Positions 8,770-17,503 of a stretch of DNA of 64,000 nucleotides are shown piece after piece. The translations under genes and the position numbers were made by a program. The DNA is from Betaproteobacteria bacterium (GTDB taxonomy: Bacteria; Pseudomonadota; Gammaproteobacteria; Burkholderiales; Burkholderiaceae_D). The notes under the pieces are model-generated. The model was not told where the DNA came from and made no database searches. It saw only the letters and a program-made list of their open reading frames with translations. The first letter of the stretch is position 1. The number at the start of each line of letters is the position of its first letter. The stretch lies in the NCBI GenBank assembly GCA_025362735.1, contig JANYFL010000036.1:23159-87158 (forward strand). Direction: 5' to 3'.

Positions 8770-8791
8770 CTTTCCAATTTAAATTGGAAAG
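8770..8791. promoter_or_regulatory. Palindromic operator of the vapBC pair
   Basis: A perfect 22-bp palindrome built on TTTCCAATTTAAATTGGAAA (8771-8790) with one more C/G pair outside. It begins 29 bases upstream of the antitoxin start. Related half-site sequence (TTTCCTTGGAAAATTGG) occurs at 8810-8826. AbrB-type antitoxins usually bind such palindromes to autoregulate; binding here is inferred. Confidence 0.75.
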
Positions 8792-8917
8792 AAAAAATGT
8801 CAATTGGCTTTCCTTGGAAAATTGGCATGGAACCTTATAGATTGGGCAACTCCTCTGGCAGAATACGGCTGCGGTACCGATTGTTATGCTTACTTATACG
8901 TGACTACTTGACCCACT

Positions 8918-9775
8918 ATGCCCTTGACCATGCTTCCCACTTACGATGATTTGATGAACCCGCTTTTGGAGGCACTACGGAAGCTTGGAGGTTCAGGGTC
9001 GATTGAGGAAATTTACGCCAAGACGGTGGAGATAATCGGATTACCCGAGGAAATTCTTGCGCAACTTCACGATCCTGATAAGAGCAGCCAAACCGAAGTC
9101 GGGTATCGACTCGCTTGGGCGCGAACCTATCTCAGGAAGTATGGGTTCCTTGAAAACTCAAGCCGTGGAGTCTGGTCGCTGACGGAAAAAGCAAGGACGC
9201 TTGAAACTGTGGATTCCATAGAAGTTGTTCGCTTTGTTCGTGCTCTCGACAAACAAGACGCTCCGAAAAAGCGACCGCCTGACGAAACTGCACGTGAATT
9301 GTCCGAAGAGGAAGGATGGAAAGACAAACTATCTGCCGTTCTAACTCAAAAACTCGACCCAGCAGGTTTTGAGCGATTGGTTCAGCGCATTTTGCGTGAA
9401 TCCGGCTTTATTCATGTTGAGGTGACGGGCCGCACTGGCGATGGCGGAATTGACGGAAAAGGCATTGCTCGTATCCACGGTTTTATGAGCTTTCACGTTC
9501 TATTCCAATGCAAACGATACAAAGGCTCCGTTGCAGCCGGCGAGGTTCGTGATTTTCGCGGTGCGATGGTTGGTCGTGCTGACAAGGGTTTGTTTATTAC
9601 AACAGGCTCTTTCACGCCAGCCGCTGTGAAAGAGGCAACAAGAGACGGTGCACCCCCAATTGATCTTGTCGATGGCGATGAGCTTGCAGAGAAACTGAAA
9701 GAATTGGCACTAGGCGTAAAAACTGAACTCGTCGAACGCGTCAGTGTTGATGCGGCATGGTTCGAGAGCCTGTGA
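8918..9775 (+). CDS. Mrr-type restriction endonuclease
   Basis: A 285-residue protein with the two-part Mrr layout. The N-terminal winged-helix domain (residues 8-95, PTYDDLMNPLLEAL...YLRKYGFLENSSRGVWSLT) should bind DNA. The C-terminal PD-(D/E)xK nuclease domain has FERLVQRIL at 151-159, TGDGGID at 173-179 and FQCKRYKG at 196-203, where Q197 and K199 form the QxK variant of the active site. Mrr enzymes usually cut methylated or otherwise modified DNA. No methyltransferase or specificity subunit is next to it, which fits a stand-alone modification-dependent enzyme. The ATG at 8930 is an equally good start. It is divergent from the vapBC pair. Confidence 0.88.
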   Translation: MPLTMLPTYDDLMNPLLEALRKLGGSGSIEEIYAKTVEIIGLPEEILAQLHDPDKSSQTEVGYRLAWARTYLRKYGFLENSSRGVWSLTEKARTLETVDSIEVVRFVRALDKQDAPKKRPPDETARELSEEEGWKDKLSAVLTQKLDPAGFERLVQRILRESGFIHVEVTGRTGDGGIDGKGIARIHGFMSFHVLFQCKRYKGSVAAGEVRDFRGAMVGRADKGLFITTGSFTPAAVKEATRDGAPPIDLVDGDELAEKLKELALGVKTELVERVSVDAAWFESL

Positions 9776-9871
9776 CGCATAAACACTCTGCAAGAGTAGG
9801 GTGGGCAAAGCGCAGCGTGCCCACGGTATACCTCTGATCTACATATCGAGCCGGGGGTTGCCCGGCGGCAA

Positions 9872-9903
9872 CTTACTTTCTTTGTCTTGCCAAAGAAAGT
9901 AAG
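9872..9903. repeat. Perfect 13-bp inverted repeat (hairpin)
   Basis: CTTACTTTCTTTG at 9872-9884 pairs exactly with CAAAGAAAGTAAG at 9891-9903 across a 6-base loop. It is the proximal part of a longer repeat that continues to 10039. I see no convincing gene between 9776 and 10232, although short reading frames are open through it. Confidence 0.85.
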
Positions 9904-9924
9904 CAAAGAAAGTCGCGCCCGCTG

Positions 9925-10039
9925 CAGCGCCCTTTGGGTTCCCACGCAGTCAACACAACAGACGGCGGACATCGGAAACTCGCTACGCTCAAACACCGAT
10001 GCCCGACAGCCCGTCTGTTGCGCCGACTGCGTGGCGCTG
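9925..10039. repeat. Nested multi-stem inverted repeat
   Basis: Four successive stems nest in register: CAGCGCC (9925-9931) with GGCGCTG (10033-10039); CCACGCAGTC with GACTGCGTGG; CAACAGACGG with CCGTCTGTTG; and CATCGG with CCGATG around a central loop with ACTCGCTACGCTC. Together these make a cruciform or long-hairpin element of about 115 bp. It looks like a dispersed intergenic repeat, possibly non-autonomous and mobile, but only one copy is in this window. Confidence 0.75.
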
Positions 10040-10096
10040 TAGAGGGTAGGTGTGGGTGCACTACGTTGGTTGGGATGACAACTTGAGTCGAGACTT

Positions 10097-10181
10097 GTAG
10101 GGCGGATGAGCATAGCGTTATCCGCCACAAAAGGAACATGATCAAAACAATGGCGGATAACGCTGCGCTCATCCGCCCTAC
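10097..10181. repeat. Inverted repeat, GTAGGGCGGAT family
   Basis: The left arm begins GTAGGGCGGATGAGCATAGC at 10097. The right arm ends with the reverse complement of that sequence, with a few mismatches, at 10181 (ATCCGCCCTAC). The arms extend about 32 bases with a short loop. Such GTAGGGCGGATAA palindromes are common intergenic repeats in proteobacteria. It lies just downstream of the tannase-family gene and may also act as its terminator. Confidence 0.85.
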
Positions 10182-10232
10182 CCGGGGTCGTATATGGCCT
10201 GAAGTAAGGCAACGAGTGCCGCACCGTTCTCC

Positions 10233-11813
10233 TTACTTCGGCCTCACCCCGATAAAGCTACTCGCCTTGCTGGGATCGCCGCTCTTGTAGCGGGTTCGCA
10301 CTGGGTAAGGAAACACCGGACGTGAAAACAGGATGTCGCTTTCTGGCACCGGAAACGCTCTGCGCCAATCCGGATTTGCTGGATCGGGCTTGGCTTTCAC
10401 TGCGAGCAATTTGTCGGGGGCGACGCCTTGTTCCACCCAGGCTTCCAGTGCGGAGAGGTAGTCGATGGTGTCGGCGCCCGGTCCACCGAGGCAGTGATCC
10501 ATATCGGGGATCATGAACAGGCGCATGAAATCTTGCGTGTTGGCTTCACCGCCCATCTGACGCACGACGGATTCGTAATAGTCCACGGCCTGACTTGGCA
10601 TGACCATGCGATCAAGCCAGCCTTGATAGAAAATGAACTTGGCGCCGCTTTCCTTGAAGTGACGCAGATCGGGATTGCCTGCGCTATACAGGGTTTCGAT
10701 CATGCCGAGGCGCTTGCGGTCACGTTCCCAGTCGAAGTCCGACAGTTTCCATGACGGGCCCGGATCGGGCATGAAGGACATGTAGCGAAATTCTTCGTGC
10801 ATCCAGGCGTCGTAACTGGACGGCGTGCCGTCGGTACCCGCCAGAAAATCGGGCCACGAATATTCTGTGCCGCGCTCGCTTCCGCCGGTGAAGGTGGGCT
10901 TGCCTTTGGAATCCTGTTGACCCGTATAAACCTTGTCGATGGCCTCGGCTTGCTGCTGCGTAATGCAGGTATCGGTTTTGCCGGCTTTGCAGATCAACGA
11001 AGAAGGTTTGAACTTGCAGTCGCGCGGATCGCCAATCAAGCCATCCTTGAGGCCATCGTTCATGTCGCAGGCTGCGACGACGGCTTTATTCACCATCAAC
11101 AATTCCGCTGGCGTAAACAGGGGTTTGTTATTCGGGCTTAAAGATTGCACCGTCCAGACCAGTCCCAGTCCGTTGCCGGTCTGGCTAACCGGTGGCGCGC
11201 CACCGATGATGCCGTCAAAGTCATAGGGAAATCGTTGCGCAGAAACCAGTGCCTGGCGACCACCGGTCGAACAGCCCACAAAGTAGGAACGCTTCGGAGC
11301 TTCTTTATAAAACGCAGTGGCAATTGCGCGTCCGGCTAATGCGGTCACGTGCGTGGCGCGATAACCAAAGTCGATCTTGCCTTGCAGATTGTTATACGCC
11401 CACGCGGCATCTTTGCCGGTTGACTTGTGACCCATGTCGCTGACGATGCAGGCGTAGCCGCGTGCAATCAAGTTGTCGCAAATCGCCACATTGCTCAGGC
11501 TGCCGCAAAACCCGCCACAGCCATATTCGAGAAACTTGCCGTTCCAGTTTTCCAGCGGCATATGAATCTGGATACCCACGGTCGGCATGACATAGCCAAC
11601 GGCTTCGCAGTAAGCCGGAATTTTTCCGGATGCGGCAATGATCTGCGCCGACGTCACGTGACTGGGCGCGTCCAACACCTGACCAAAGTCGATGCTGGTC
11701 AGTTTTTTACAGGCCGCCGGATAGTCAATCATCGCGCTTTGCGCCGCGTGCATCGGCAGGAATTGGAATCCGAGGATCAGCAGCAACACATAGCGGTAGA
11801 GGAAGCGGGACAT
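10233..11813 (-). CDS. Secreted tannase / feruloyl esterase family protein
   Basis: A 526-residue protein of the tannase family, serine esterases that cleave aromatic esters; MHETase and fungal feruloyl esterase B are relatives. Residues 1-24 form a signal peptide ending HAAQSA. The nucleophile is S182 in GCSTGGRQ. The acid is in QGWLDRMVMP and the histidine in DMDHCLGG. Cysteines directly beside the serine (C181) and the histidine reproduce the CS-D-HC arrangement in which a disulfide ties the triad together. Several more cysteines between residues 250 and 290 fit the lid domain. It stands alone on the minus strand, so the natural substrate cannot be told from context; a plant phenolic ester is most likely. 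Confidence 0.9.
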   Translation of the reverse strand: MSRFLYRYVLLLILGFQFLPMHAAQSAMIDYPAACKKLTSIDFGQVLDAPSHVTSAQIIAASGKIPAYCEAVGYVMPTVGIQIHMPLENWNGKFLEYGCGGFCGSLSNVAICDNLIARGYACIVSDMGHKSTGKDAAWAYNNLQGKIDFGYRATHVTALAGRAIATAFYKEAPKRSYFVGCSTGGRQALVSAQRFPYDFDGIIGGAPPVSQTGNGLGLVWTVQSLSPNNKPLFTPAELLMVNKAVVAACDMNDGLKDGLIGDPRDCKFKPSSLICKAGKTDTCITQQQAEAIDKVYTGQQDSKGKPTFTGGSERGTEYSWPDFLAGTDGTPSSYDAWMHEEFRYMSFMPDPGPSWKLSDFDWERDRKRLGMIETLYSAGNPDLRHFKESGAKFIFYQGWLDRMVMPSQAVDYYESVVRQMGGEANTQDFMRLFMIPDMDHCLGGPGADTIDYLSALEAWVEQGVAPDKLLAVKAKPDPANPDWRRAFPVPESDILFSRPVFPYPVRTRYKSGDPSKASSFIGVRPK

Positions 11814-11985
11814 GAGACACCTATTGGTAAAGGGGAATTGCGGAACGATCTCACTGGAAAGATAGATGAGCTGGTCTCAAACCCACATTTTTTTTAGAGT
11901 TTATTCGCCATGCAATCTTGCCGACCCTCAGGACTACACGACCATCCGCGCCATTTCCTGTGCAAAAACCGGTTTCTGATATTTC

Positions 11986-13152
11986 TTATTGGCTTTGAGG
12001 CACGGGGTCAGGGTCCATTGCATTGCGTATCGCCGTTCCCAATTCAATCACCGACATCGCATAAAAATAGCTGCGGTTATAGCGGGTGATCACATAAAAA
12101 TTCTGCGTACCCAAAACGTATTCGGTGGGATAGATGGAACCGTCGCGGCTTTGGTTGGGCAGGTCGATCAGTGCGAGTTTGAGATCGGGCGGGATAGGAC
12201 TCGTCGGTATCAGACCGGCGTTTTTCAAATCATCGGCGGTCAATGTGGGTTCGCCGCCCGCATCAACCAGACGCGCAATGTCGTCCGCGTGTGTATCGGG
12301 AGAGGGCATAATGACGGGATAATTCGTAGCCAGACCGCGCTGCCAGCCGTGCTGCACCAGAAAATTGGCAACGCTGCCAATGGCGTCGTCGGCACTGGCA
12401 AGCAAATCGGTGTGACCGTCACCGTCGTAGTCAATGCCGTAGCGCCGGTAACTGCCGGGCATGAATTGGGGCATGCCGATCGCGCCTGCGAACGAACCAC
12501 GCAAGGCGAGCAGGTCAATGTCGTTGCTGCGCGCGAACAGCAGATAGTCTTCCAGCTGCTCGCGGAAGAATGCAGAGCGATCACGCCCGGTTTTCGGATA
12601 GTCGAAAGCCAGGGTGGTGAGGGTATCAATCAAGCGGAAGTCGCCGGTGTTGCGACCGTAGATGGTTTCGACGCCGATGATGCCGACAATGATTTCTTCC
12701 GGTACGCCGAATTCATTGGCAGCGCGCGTCAAGGTTTCGGCATGGTCATGCCAGAACTGCACACCCGCGCTGATGCGTCGGGGTTCAATGAAGCGTGAGC
12801 GATAGACCCGCCAATTCTTGACGACGGTTCCTGTCGGTGCAATGGCCGGTGTCATCAGTTTGACTACGCCTTCGCTGTAGTGCGCCTGGGCGAATAACTG
12901 TTCCAGTTCACTACGCTCGAAGCCGCGCTTGCTCACCATCTCGTCGATGAAGCGAATGACCTCGGCCTGAGTTTGATAGGGCGGACGTGTTTCGGTTTTG
13001 ACATGAACCGCTTTTCTGGATTTCTTTTTGACTGCGCTCGTTTTTTTGTTTGAGCCTGAATGGGTTGCTGCATGAACCGGTATGAAGCTAGCCAGGCTCG
13101 CGACAAGGATCAAACGGGCAAGATGAAGTGTGGGGCTTCGAAGCGCGCGCAT
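11986..13152 (-). CDS. mltB: Lytic murein transglycosylase B
   Basis: MltB cleaves the glycan strands of peptidoglycan, leaving 1,6-anhydromuramic acid. The SLT_2-type catalytic domain spans about residues 60-380, with the catalytic glutamate in GIIGVETIYGRNTG and the conserved SFAGAIGMPQFMPGSYRRY. The ATG at 13152 overlaps the upstream transglutaminase stop as TGATG, indicating translational coupling. It gives 388 residues with a good signal peptide (LARLILVASLASFIPVHAA). An ATG eight codons earlier is also in frame. There is no clear lipobox, so the enzyme may be soluble in the periplasm or anchored by the signal. Confidence 0.92.
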   Translation of the reverse strand: MRALRSPTLHLARLILVASLASFIPVHAATHSGSNKKTSAVKKKSRKAVHVKTETRPPYQTQAEVIRFIDEMVSKRGFERSELEQLFAQAHYSEGVVKLMTPAIAPTGTVVKNWRVYRSRFIEPRRISAGVQFWHDHAETLTRAANEFGVPEEIIVGIIGVETIYGRNTGDFRLIDTLTTLAFDYPKTGRDRSAFFREQLEDYLLFARSNDIDLLALRGSFAGAIGMPQFMPGSYRRYGIDYDGDGHTDLLASADDAIGSVANFLVQHGWQRGLATNYPVIMPSPDTHADDIARLVDAGGEPTLTADDLKNAGLIPTSPIPPDLKLALIDLPNQSRDGSIYPTEYVLGTQNFYVITRYNRSYFYAMSVIELGTAIRNAMDPDPVPQSQ

Positions 13153-15266
13153 CAGCTGCGCAATTGGGTGATGCATGTTTTGAATTGTTGAATCAGGTCA
13201 GAAGATGATGATGAATCGGCGGACGACTTTGCTGGCCGTGCATAACGCAGCTTTTCATAAATGCGGAATGCCTCCTCGACCAGGGTCCGTTGATGTTGCG
13301 GCAGTAGCGGTTTGATACGCGCAAGATAGGTTGATGGCCCTTCATTGGGTTGACGCTTCATTGGGGCCGGGCCGGTCATTCTGGCAACGCGATCACATAG
13401 ACTGAAGTATAGCTTTGCGACCGGATCAATCCGCTCGCGTTTCCCGATCAATTGAATACCGATGACGCCCAGCATCAGTCCAAAGACGACGATCAGTGCG
13501 AGCGTGAGGCCTTGCCAGTCGATGTTCTGGATGCCAAGACCGGAGAACAAGCTACTCTGACGTTCGGTGCCATAACCGAGAATCCACTGGTTCCAGCCAT
13601 TGGTGATGGCATCCATGTTGAAACGGAGTTGCTGTTGCAAGCGGCCGATCCAGTTGTCGTTGGCGTTGAAGAAGGCCGAAGCAAAACCGTCGGTTTGTCC
13701 GAAGAGCTGCTGGAATCCGCGTTCGACGCGTTCCGGCGCGACGGCAGCGGTTGGATCAACTCTGATCCATCCTTGATCGGCCAGCCACACTTCGGCCCAT
13801 GCATGTGCGTCACGCTGACGCACTTCCATATAGCCATCGACCGGATTGATGTCGCCGCCTTGATAGCCGGTGACGACACGCGCGGGAATATCAAGCGCGC
13901 GCATCAGCACGACAAAAGCACCGGCATAGTGTTCACAAAAACCACGGCGCGTGCCGAACAGGAATTCGTCGACGCTGTTGCGACCCAGTGGCGGCGGATT
14001 CAAGGTGTAAACAAAGTTGCCGTTGCGGATCATCTGCAGCGCGCGGTTGACCAGGCTGCGCGTGACAACAGCATGATTACTGGTGCCGTTGGTCTGCAGG
14101 GCTTCGTTCTGCCATTGCGCGGCCATGGCCAGCGTGCGCGGATTAAAACCGGGTGGCAGTTCCAGCCATTGCTGCAGGCTGAACATGTCTTCGTTGCGTC
14201 CGGTCTGATAGCGGGTATAGGAATGCACGCTGTAACGCAGACGCTCTCGAATCGGGTTCAGGGTGACCACCTGCATATCGCGACGTACGTAAGCGGAGCC
14301 CGCCATGCCCAGATTCTGTGGCGGAGCAGGGGTGGCTTCCAGCGTCATTAACCAGGGGCGATTGCTGATTTCTTGCGTCACGGTGTATTCCACCGCTGAA
14401 GTGTTGTCCGTATCGATTTCAAAGGGCACGGCACGCATCTGCCAACGCTGCATCGGGCGCCAGGTCTGACCATCGTAATTCCCCAATACCGGCCCGCGCC
14501 AATAACGTTCTGATGGCGTTGGTATGCGACCGCTGAAGCGTGCGCGCAGCGCAATCTCGTTCGACTGTGCAAGCGACCCAAAGCTGCCGGGCGACATGCT
14601 GTCGGAGAGGCCGGTGCGGCTGGAGTAGGCATCATTCGGCATGCCCCAAAGCGGTCCTTGAATGCGGGGGAACAGTACAAACAACACAGCCATCAGCGGC
14701 AGGGCATACAAGGTCAATTGACCCGCCAGCTTGAGCTTCACCGCATAAGAAGGTTCGTAGTCGATGAAATTGGCCGAGACAAGAGCGGTGATCAGCAGCA
14801 GCAAACCAATCATCATGGCGAGGGCGTCGAACATGGTCTGGGTTTCAAAAAAACCGGTCAGCATGACAAACAGGCACAAAAAAATCACAATGAAAATGTC
14901 GCGCCGTGCGCGCATCTCAAGCAACTTCAATCCCAGCAAAAGAATGATGTAAGCCACGCCGGCATCTTTGCCGAAAATGGTGCGGAACTCGGCATAGATA
15001 CCAAACCCTGCTACGCACATCAGAATGATCAGGACGATGCGATGCGGCAGGCGCTTGCCGTTCCAGGTGAGCCAGGCACGCCAGCACATGAGTGCCACAA
15101 TGCCCGCGCTGCACCAGAGTGGCAGTACAGCAAAATGCGGAATCAAAACCCAGACCATGCTGGCCAGTAACCAGAGTGTGTCGCGTACTTCGCGTTCGCG
15201 TCGCGCGATGGTTCTTAGCGGTTGGAACAGAAACCGGGTTGGACGATGCGTAGCGGATTGCGTCAC
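13152..15266 (-). CDS. Transglutaminase-like membrane protein (TgpA family)
   Basis: A 704-residue protein built like TgpA. It has several membrane helices within residues 25-205 (DUF3488 region), then a large periplasmic transglutaminase-core domain. One more helix follows at about 575-600 (LTLALIVVFGLMLGVIGIQL), then a cytoplasmic DUF4129-type tail. The Cys-His-Asp triad is visible: RRGFCEHYAGAF, RDAHAWAEVW and RVDPTAAV. The enzyme's substrate is unknown; TgpA homologues are often essential envelope proteins. It sits in a compact operon after MoxR and DUF58 genes, the standard association, and is coupled to mltB downstream, which points to a cell-wall role. Confidence 0.92.
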   Translation of the reverse strand: MTQSATHRPTRFLFQPLRTIARREREVRDTLWLLASMVWVLIPHFAVLPLWCSAGIVALMCWRAWLTWNGKRLPHRIVLIILMCVAGFGIYAEFRTIFGKDAGVAYIILLLGLKLLEMRARRDIFIVIFLCLFVMLTGFFETQTMFDALAMMIGLLLLITALVSANFIDYEPSYAVKLKLAGQLTLYALPLMAVLFVLFPRIQGPLWGMPNDAYSSRTGLSDSMSPGSFGSLAQSNEIALRARFSGRIPTPSERYWRGPVLGNYDGQTWRPMQRWQMRAVPFEIDTDNTSAVEYTVTQEISNRPWLMTLEATPAPPQNLGMAGSAYVRRDMQVVTLNPIRERLRYSVHSYTRYQTGRNEDMFSLQQWLELPPGFNPRTLAMAAQWQNEALQTNGTSNHAVVTRSLVNRALQMIRNGNFVYTLNPPPLGRNSVDEFLFGTRRGFCEHYAGAFVVLMRALDIPARVVTGYQGGDINPVDGYMEVRQRDAHAWAEVWLADQGWIRVDPTAAVAPERVERGFQQLFGQTDGFASAFFNANDNWIGRLQQQLRFNMDAITNGWNQWILGYGTERQSSLFSGLGIQNIDWQGLTLALIVVFGLMLGVIGIQLIGKRERIDPVAKLYFSLCDRVARMTGPAPMKRQPNEGPSTYLARIKPLLPQHQRTLVEEAFRIYEKLRYARPAKSSADSSSSSDLIQQFKTCITQLRS

Positions 15267-15273
15267 GATGGAT

Positions 15274-16302
15274 TCAAAGTCCGTAGAGCGCCAGGGCGGT
15301 CAGGCACTGTTGTCGATGCGCATCGCCATGATCGGGTTTGATCTGTGTGCCGGGTAAACGCAGGCCGTAGCGGATATTCAGCGCATCACAACTGAGAACC
15401 CAGCGGGTCATGTGCGACAACGCGGTTTCGAGATCGACACGTCCCGGTACCAGAGCAAGATCGAGCCACAGTTCACTTTGCGAGCCACCATCGAAGAGCT
15501 TGGTGAGGACACTGCCTTCGGGATTGCGTGCCATCGCCTTCCACGCCAGATGACGCGGCGAATCGCCGGTTGCATAAGGACGTATGCCGGCAAAGTCTTC
15601 GCTGCCCGGCCCCGAATGACCAATGCCGCTACTGCCATCTGATTGCATGACCGGTAATGGTATGTCGGCGGGTGCGGGCTGGGGATAAACCAGACAACGC
15701 AAATCCGGTGACCAGTAACTCCATGCCCGCCACAGTCCCAAAGGAAAGGCCGTTTCCAGTGTGACGCGCGGCAAGGTTTGCCAGCCACGTTCCTTGGTCA
15801 TCGCGGGCAACTGGAGTTGTAGCTCGGTGTTGGCCATGACGTCAGCAGAAACCTCCAGATGCGTTTCCAGTTCATCGTTTGCATGCAGCCGAATTGCATA
15901 GCGATTCAGCTTGCCCGAATTGCGCAACACCACGCGGTACTCGGCAATTTCGCCAGCAAAAACGGGATCAACGCGCGCGCCGCACAAATGCAAATGGGCC
16001 AGATTGCGGAAGGTGTAAAACATGCCGACCCAGGCAATGCTGGCAACCATGAAGGTCAGAACGTAGCCGAGACTCAGGGTGTAATTGATCGATCCGAGAA
16101 GGAGTGCGACCAGCATCGCAACCAGCAGCAAACCCGAGCGGGTTGGCAGAATGAAGACGCGACGTTGCACCAGTTCGATCTCGCCGCTCTCGGTGCCACG
16201 CAGCAGAAACAGCGAGCGGCTGACGTGCCGACCGTAGCGGCTGCTCCAGAACCAGCGTCGAAAAGAAGATGCGCCGCGAGAGGGATGTGCTGCGGACATC
16301 AT
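15274..16302 (-). CDS. DUF58 domain-containing membrane protein
   Basis: A 342-residue protein with two adjacent membrane helices at about residues 50-95 (LLLVAMLVALLLGSINYTLSLGYVLTFMVASIAWVG region). The DUF58 signature lies in the second half: SEDFAGIRPYATGDSPRHLAWKAMAR. DUF58 proteins have a von Willebrand A-like fold and nearly always accompany MoxR ATPases. The gene ends seven bases before the transglutaminase start and follows moxR by 36 bases, so it is an operon member. The exact function is not known; a chaperone or assembly role with the MoxR ATPase is the usual inference. Confidence 0.9.
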   Translation of the reverse strand: MMSAAHPSRGASSFRRWFWSSRYGRHVSRSLFLLRGTESGEIELVQRRVFILPTRSGLLLVAMLVALLLGSINYTLSLGYVLTFMVASIAWVGMFYTFRNLAHLHLCGARVDPVFAGEIAEYRVVLRNSGKLNRYAIRLHANDELETHLEVSADVMANTELQLQLPAMTKERGWQTLPRVTLETAFPLGLWRAWSYWSPDLRCLVYPQPAPADIPLPVMQSDGSSGIGHSGPGSEDFAGIRPYATGDSPRHLAWKAMARNPEGSVLTKLFDGGSQSELWLDLALVPGRVDLETALSHMTRWVLSCDALNIRYGLRLPGTQIKPDHGDAHRQQCLTALALYGL

Positions 16303-16338
16303 GACAAGACGGTTTGATCGGTAGCGTATAAAAACAAA

Positions 16339-17280
16339 TCAGGGCACGGCCACACTTGCCAGCAATTGCGCCGCCAGTTCTCGCTGACCGGTGCGTTGAC
16401 CAGACTGAGCAGCGCGCAGACGATGATTCGTCACCGGTACCCATATGGCTTGTACATCTTCGGGCATGACGTGATCGCGGCGGGCCAGCAAAGCCCAGGC
16501 GCGTGAGGCTTGCAATACGGCGAGTGCGCCGCGAGGTGAAAGGCCTTCAGCAAATAAAGAAGAGGAGCGGCTGGCGGCAACCAGAGCCTGGATGTAATCG
16601 ATCAAGGCGACCGATGCATGGATTTTTCCAACTTCTTGTTGAAACTTGAGAAGCTCAGCGGAATTGAAGACCTGTTGCAGTTTTTTCATCATGCTGCGAC
16701 GGTCTTCGCCTTCAAGTAGTGCGCGCTCGGCGCGGGCATCGGGATAACCGAGTGTGATGCACATCAGAAAACGATCCAGTTGTGATTCGGGCAAAGGGAA
16801 AGTGCCGACCTGATGAAAGGGATTCTGCGTGGCAATGACGAAAAATGGTTCGGGCAAGGGTCGGGTTTGGCCATCGACCGAGACTTGGCGTTCTTCCATC
16901 GCCTCCAGCAAGGCACTCTGGGTTTTGGGTGTGGCGCGATTCACTTCATCGGCCAGCAAGACCTCAGAGAAGATTGGGCCTGGATGAAAAATAAACCGGC
17001 CTGCACCACCGCTTTCATGGCCACGCTCGAACACGGAAACACCGGTGACATCAGCCGGTAATAGATCACTCGTGAACTGCACGCGTGAAAAATGCAGGCC
17101 CATTGAAATGGCCAATGCGTGAGCAAGCGTGGTTTTTCCCACGCCAGGCAAGTCCTCGATCAATAAATGTCCACCCGCAAGCAGACAGGTCACACATTGC
17201 CGTATCGCAGTGTCTTTGCCCAGGATGACTTCTGAGACTTGCCCGATCAGTTTTTCAAGTGCGGCGTGAGATGATTGCAT
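16339..17280 (-). CDS. MoxR-family AAA+ ATPase
   Basis: A 313-residue MoxR AAA+ ATPase beginning MQSSHAALEKLIGQVSEVILGKD. Walker A is LPGVGKTTLAHALA, Walker B is LLADEVNRATPKTQSALLEAMEE, sensor 1 is VIATQNPFHQVGTFPLPESQLDRF, and a lid domain with SPRGALAVLQASRAWAL follows. These proteins act as chaperones for maturation of vWA or DUF58 partners. It is the first gene of a four-gene minus-strand operon (MoxR, DUF58, transglutaminase, MltB). An in-frame ATG at 17334 would add 18 residues; 17280 fits the family N-terminus better. Confidence 0.93.
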   Translation of the reverse strand: MQSSHAALEKLIGQVSEVILGKDTAIRQCVTCLLAGGHLLIEDLPGVGKTTLAHALAISMGLHFSRVQFTSDLLPADVTGVSVFERGHESGGAGRFIFHPGPIFSEVLLADEVNRATPKTQSALLEAMEERQVSVDGQTRPLPEPFFVIATQNPFHQVGTFPLPESQLDRFLMCITLGYPDARAERALLEGEDRRSMMKKLQQVFNSAELLKFQQEVGKIHASVALIDYIQALVAASRSSSLFAEGLSPRGALAVLQASRAWALLARRDHVMPEDVQAIWVPVTNHRLRAAQSGQRTGQRELAAQLLASVAVP

Positions 17281-17503
17281 GGTTTTCGTATCCTGAAACG
17301 GAAGCGGCCTGATGACTGATTCTCGCATGAACACAGCTTCATATAAGCATTAACCTGGAAGTGCGAAGTAGGACAAATTTTCAGGAATTGTCGGCGCAAG
17401 TATGTTGTTTATGAAGGAGTTTTCTTAACTACGGTTTAATTCGTTGGCAGTTGAGAAAAAAAGCATTTGAGCTTGAATTTTTCTCAGAGGGTTCCGTTAT
17501 AAA

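Noticed and set aside
9493..10224. A minus-strand open frame spanning the end of the Mrr gene and the repeats
   Set aside because: It overlaps the Mrr nuclease domain and then reads through palindromic repeats, giving low-complexity sequence.
13452..14351. A 299-codon plus-strand open frame opposite the transglutaminase gene
   Set aside because: The minus-strand protein has all catalytic motifs; the plus-strand product is a composition artefact.
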